From assembly GCA_903902855.1 (NCBI GenBank), contig CAIUWK010000074.1, positions 1 through 64,000 on the forward strand: a stretch of 64,000 bases of DNA, in the 5' to 3' direction. Below, piece after piece: positions 62,079-64,000 of the stretch (positions are counted from its first letter, which is position 1; the number at the start of each line of letters is the position of its first letter). The stretch is from an uncultured Geobacter sp. Lineage in GTDB: Bacteria > Desulfobacterota > Desulfuromonadia > Geobacterales > CAIOGM01. Below the pieces are notes generated by a model, which saw only the letters and a list, made by a program, of their open reading frames with translations, had not been told where the DNA came from and did not search any database. A program made the position numbers and the translations under genes.

Positions 62079-62195
62079 TCCTCCCCTTTCAAGGGGGAGG
62101 ACAGGAGGGGGATGGGGGAGTGTCTTCGAACAAAACCTGCCCCAGCCCACCATATAACCCATCCCCACCCTAGCCCTCCCCTTGAAGGGGAGGGA
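62079..62195. repeat. inverted pair of palindromic elements (pair 2)
   Basis: The unit at 62079-62117 (CTCCCCTTTCAAGGGGGAGG, GGGATGGGGG tail) and the unit at 62158-62195 (CCCATCCCCACC, CTCCCCTTGAAGGGGAGGG) are in opposite orientation to pair 1. They fill the gap between the DUF559 gene and hsdM. Confidence 0.9.
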
Positions 62196-62219
62196 ATGCT
62201 GAGAGGAGTTTGCCCGAGT

Positions 62220-63920
62220 ATGATAACCGGACCGCTTAAAAGCAGCATTGACAAATTGTGGGAAGAATTCTGGACCGGCGGGGTGACCAACCCGCTGACG
62301 GTGATCGAACAGATCTCGTTCCTCATGTTCAGTCGCCTGATGGACATCAACGAGAGCCGCAACGAGAAAAAGGCCCAACGGACCGGCAAGCCCATGAGCC
62401 GCCGGATGTTCAGCGATAGTGAGCAGGATCTGCGCTGGCAGAAGTACAAGCATCTCGGGGCCGATGACATGCTTCCCCATGTACGGGACAAGGTGTTCCC
62501 TCACTTCAAAAGTGTGGCAGTGGACGGGGCTAAGTTCGGCGAGTACATGAAAGATGCCCAGCTCATGATCCAGAAGCCGACCTTACTGGTTTCAGCTATC
62601 AACATGATTGATGCCCTGCCACTCACCGAAGGGGACACCAAGGGAGATCTGTACGAATATTTGCTCAGCAAGCTGACCACCGCCGGCATTAACGGTCAGT
62701 TCCGCACTCCTCGGCACATTATCCGTCTCATGGTGGAATTGCTTAATCCCTCTCTTGAGCATAATGAGGTAATCGGCGACCCCGCCTGCGGTACCGCCGG
62801 CTTCCTGGTGGAAACGATGCAGTTCTTGCAGCGCAAGTACACCTCGCCCGAAGGGATCATCGATCATGAGGGGGAGAGAATCTACTCTGGCGATCTCTTG
62901 GAACCGCACCTGGAGCATATCCAGAGCAACCTGATTCACGGCTTCGATTTCGATGTCACCATGCTTCGTATTGCTGCCATGAACTTGCTGCTTCATGGTA
63001 TCGATGCCCCGGATATTCATTATCAGGACACTCTGAGCAGCAACTTTCCGGACAAGTTCCCCAGACATGCCCAGAACTTCTTTGATGTCATTCTGGCCAA
63101 TCCGCCGTTCAAAGGAAGTCTCGATTTCGAGGATGTTCATTCGTCACTGCTGGCCCAGGTGAAGACCAAGAAAACAGAATTGCTGTTTGTGGCGCTCATC
63201 TTGCGGATGCTCAAGAACGGTGGTCGTTCTGCCACCATCGTTCCGGACGGTGTGTTGTTCGGCTCCTCCAAGGCCCATGTGGCTTTGCGCGAGATGCTGG
63301 TGGAAAGGAATCAGCTGGAGGCGGTCATCTCGTTGCCGTCTGGGGTTTTTCGCCCCTATGCCGGAGTTTCCACCGGCATCCTGATCTTCACCAAGGGGGG
63401 CAAGACTGAAGACGTCTTCTTCTATGACATGCAGGATGACGGCTTCTCGTTGGATGACAAGCGGACGCAGTTGTATGACAGCAACTTTGCCGGTGATCTT
63501 CCTGGGTGTCTGGCCAGTTGGAATGAGTGGCAGAAGAGTAAACTCGACTCCACCCCGACCCTGAAACCCATCCCCACCCCAGCCCTCCCCTTGAAGGGGA
63601 GGGAGCTTGTAAGTCTCAGCACCATCAATGGGGACATTACCTCAGCAAGTTCCTCCCCTTTCAAGGGGGAGGTTAGGAGGGGGATGGGTTCTACCGAGGT
63701 TAGCAGCGGGATGGGTTTTACCGACCGCACTGCCAAAGCCTTCTCCGTCCCGGCCCAGGAAATACGGGACAAGAACTACGATCTTTCCCTAAACCGCTTC
63801 AAGGAGACGGTATATGAAGACGTTAAGCATGTCCCGCCCAAGGAGATTCTGCAGATGTTGAAGGGGCTGGAGAGCGAGATCATGCAGGATTTGGTTGAGC
63901 TGGAGGGGATGCTCGGATGA
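62220..63920 (+). CDS. hsdM: type I DNA methyltransferase M subunit
   Basis: This 566-residue N6-adenine methyltransferase has an HsdM_N helical domain (about 1-130: [18 protein letters not shown]), SAM motif [15 protein letters not shown] (near 182) and the catalytic motif IV NPPF ([14 protein letters not shown] near 294). The C-terminus ends [27 protein letters not shown]. Residues ~450-500 are an in-frame repeat insertion. The ATG at 62220 has AGGAG 11 nt upstream, and family alignment supports this start. It overlaps hsdS by four bases. Confidence 0.95.
   Translation: MITGPLKSSIDKLWEEFWTGGVTNPLTVIEQISFLMFSRLMDINESRNEKKAQRTGKPMSRRMFSDSEQDLRWQKYKHLGADDMLPHVRDKVFPHFKSVAVDGAKFGEYMKDAQLMIQKPTLLVSAINMIDALPLTEGDTKGDLYEYLLSKLTTAGINGQFRTPRHIIRLMVELLNPSLEHNEVIGDPACGTAGFLVETMQFLQRKYTSPEGIIDHEGERIYSGDLLEPHLEHIQSNLIHGFDFDVTMLRIAAMNLLLHGIDAPDIHYQDTLSSNFPDKFPRHAQNFFDVILANPPFKGSLDFEDVHSSLLAQVKTKKTELLFVALILRMLKNGGRSATIVPDGVLFGSSKAHVALREMLVERNQLEAVISLPSGVFRPYAGVSTGILIFTKGGKTEDVFFYDMQDDGFSLDDKRTQLYDSNFAGDLPGCLASWNEWQKSKLDSTPTLKPIPTPALPLKGRELVSLSTINGDITSASSSPFKGEVRRGMGSTEVSSGMGFTDRTAKAFSVPAQEIRDKNYDLSLNRFKETVYEDVKHVPPKEILQMLKGLESEIMQDLVELEGMLG
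63567..63688. repeat. inverted pair of palindromic elements inside hsdM (pair 3)
   Basis: The units at 63567-63604 and 63650-63688 have the same arrangement as pair 1. A further tail fragment, GCGGGATGGGTTTTACCG, lies at 63706-63723. All of it is in frame and translated as [14 protein letters not shown] and [13 protein letters not shown]. Confidence 0.9.
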
Positions 63921-64000
63921 CAAAAGTTCCTCTTTCAGATGCATGTAAAATATTCATGGGGCAAGCGCCAGATGGAGTTTCTTATAATGAAGAGGGTAAA
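63917..64000 (+). CDS. hsdS: type I specificity subunit HsdS, start only
   Basis: The first 28 codons are in the window. The ATG overlaps the hsdM stop as ATGA. The peptide [17 protein letters not shown] followed by SYNEEGK matches the beginning of an HsdS target-recognition domain (L-d-c--i-xGxxP...YN--G). The base composition is clearly more AT-rich than that of hsdM, as is common for exchanged specificity domains. The rest of the gene lies beyond the right edge. Confidence 0.85.
   Translation, partial: MTKVPLSDACKIFMGQAPDGVSYNEEGK

Noticed and set aside
61995-62219. N-terminal extension of hsdM
   Set aside because: The extra codons translate repeat pair 2. HsdM family alignment and AGGAG support the ATG at 62220.
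61565-63723. CRISPR array
   Set aside because: Repeat units are self-palindromic, unevenly spaced and in alternating orientation inside genes. There are no regular spacers and no cas genes.
1-64000. tRNA, rRNA or complete insertion sequences
   Set aside because: No cloverleaf, rRNA segment or transposase with terminal inverted repeats was recognised anywhere in the window.

Overview
The window looks like about 64 kb of a GC-rich (roughly 60%) chromosome from a Geobacter-like member of the Desulfuromonadia (former Deltaproteobacteria). The grounds are the uninterrupted dcw (division and cell wall) gene order, an anaerobic (Cbi-type) cobalamin operon joined to gatAB, a multihaem c-type cytochrome, a PEP-CTERM protein and frequent sigma-54 biology. 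The species call is inference, because no database search was possible.

Left part, minus strand. At 1-7936 there is a Cys-rich partial gene with a sigma-54 promoter, then a chain of seven overlapping genes read from right to left: radical SAM protein, LpxL-like acyltransferase, WYL regulator, small zinc-ribbon protein, tadA, 7TM sensor kinase and NtrC-type response regulator. At 8195-26995 lies the complete dcw cluster (mraZ-rsmH-ftsL-ftsI-murE-murF-mraY-[two small genes]-murD-ftsW-murG-[nucleotidyltransferase]-murC-murB-ddl-ftsQ-ftsA-ftsZ). It starts at a strong sigma-70 promoter with a three-box MraZ operator and ends at a hairpin terminator after ftsZ. The bracketed genes are unusual insertions.

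Middle, minus strand. At 27245-36269 a decayed nuclease gene is followed by the operon gatA-gatB-cbiX-cbiC-(FMN split-barrel protein)-cbiD-cbiET-cbiL-cbiF. This is most of the corrin-ring part of anaerobic B12 synthesis, attached to the GatCAB amidotransferase subunits. cbiD carries four in-frame simple-repeat or palindromic insertions.

Plus strand from 36464. After a nitrilase-family amidase comes a compact envelope-stress module (37254-40151). It has two envelope proteins, an ECF sigma factor, a one-TM anti-sigma candidate, a CnrX/Spy-like periplasmic sensor and a CpxP/Spy-like protein. Two nearly identical ECF promoters (TGTAACC-N16-CGTCT) bracket the module, as expected for an autoregulated regulon. 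Next come a TPR-glycosyltransferase fusion, the Tol-Pal system (tolQ, tolR, tolA-like, tolB, pal, cpoB) that supports the outer membrane at division, and a GDP-mannose 4,6-dehydratase/phosphohexomutase pair. They are followed by a sigma-54-driven pentahaem cytochrome with a PEP-CTERM protein and a giant AsmA/DUF748 protein.

Right end, plus strand: a defence island. A membrane zinc-ribbon protein precedes a sigma-54 activator whose N-terminal domain looks like a CARF ligand-sensing domain. It is followed by a type I restriction-modification locus (hsdR, DUF559 endonuclease, hsdM and the start of hsdS). Three inverted pairs of a GC-rich palindromic repeat surround the DUF559 gene and enter the coding frames of hsdR and hsdM. 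The CARF-regulated RM locus with its repeat/DUF559 cassette, and the ECF module, are the strongest candidates for under-described systems.
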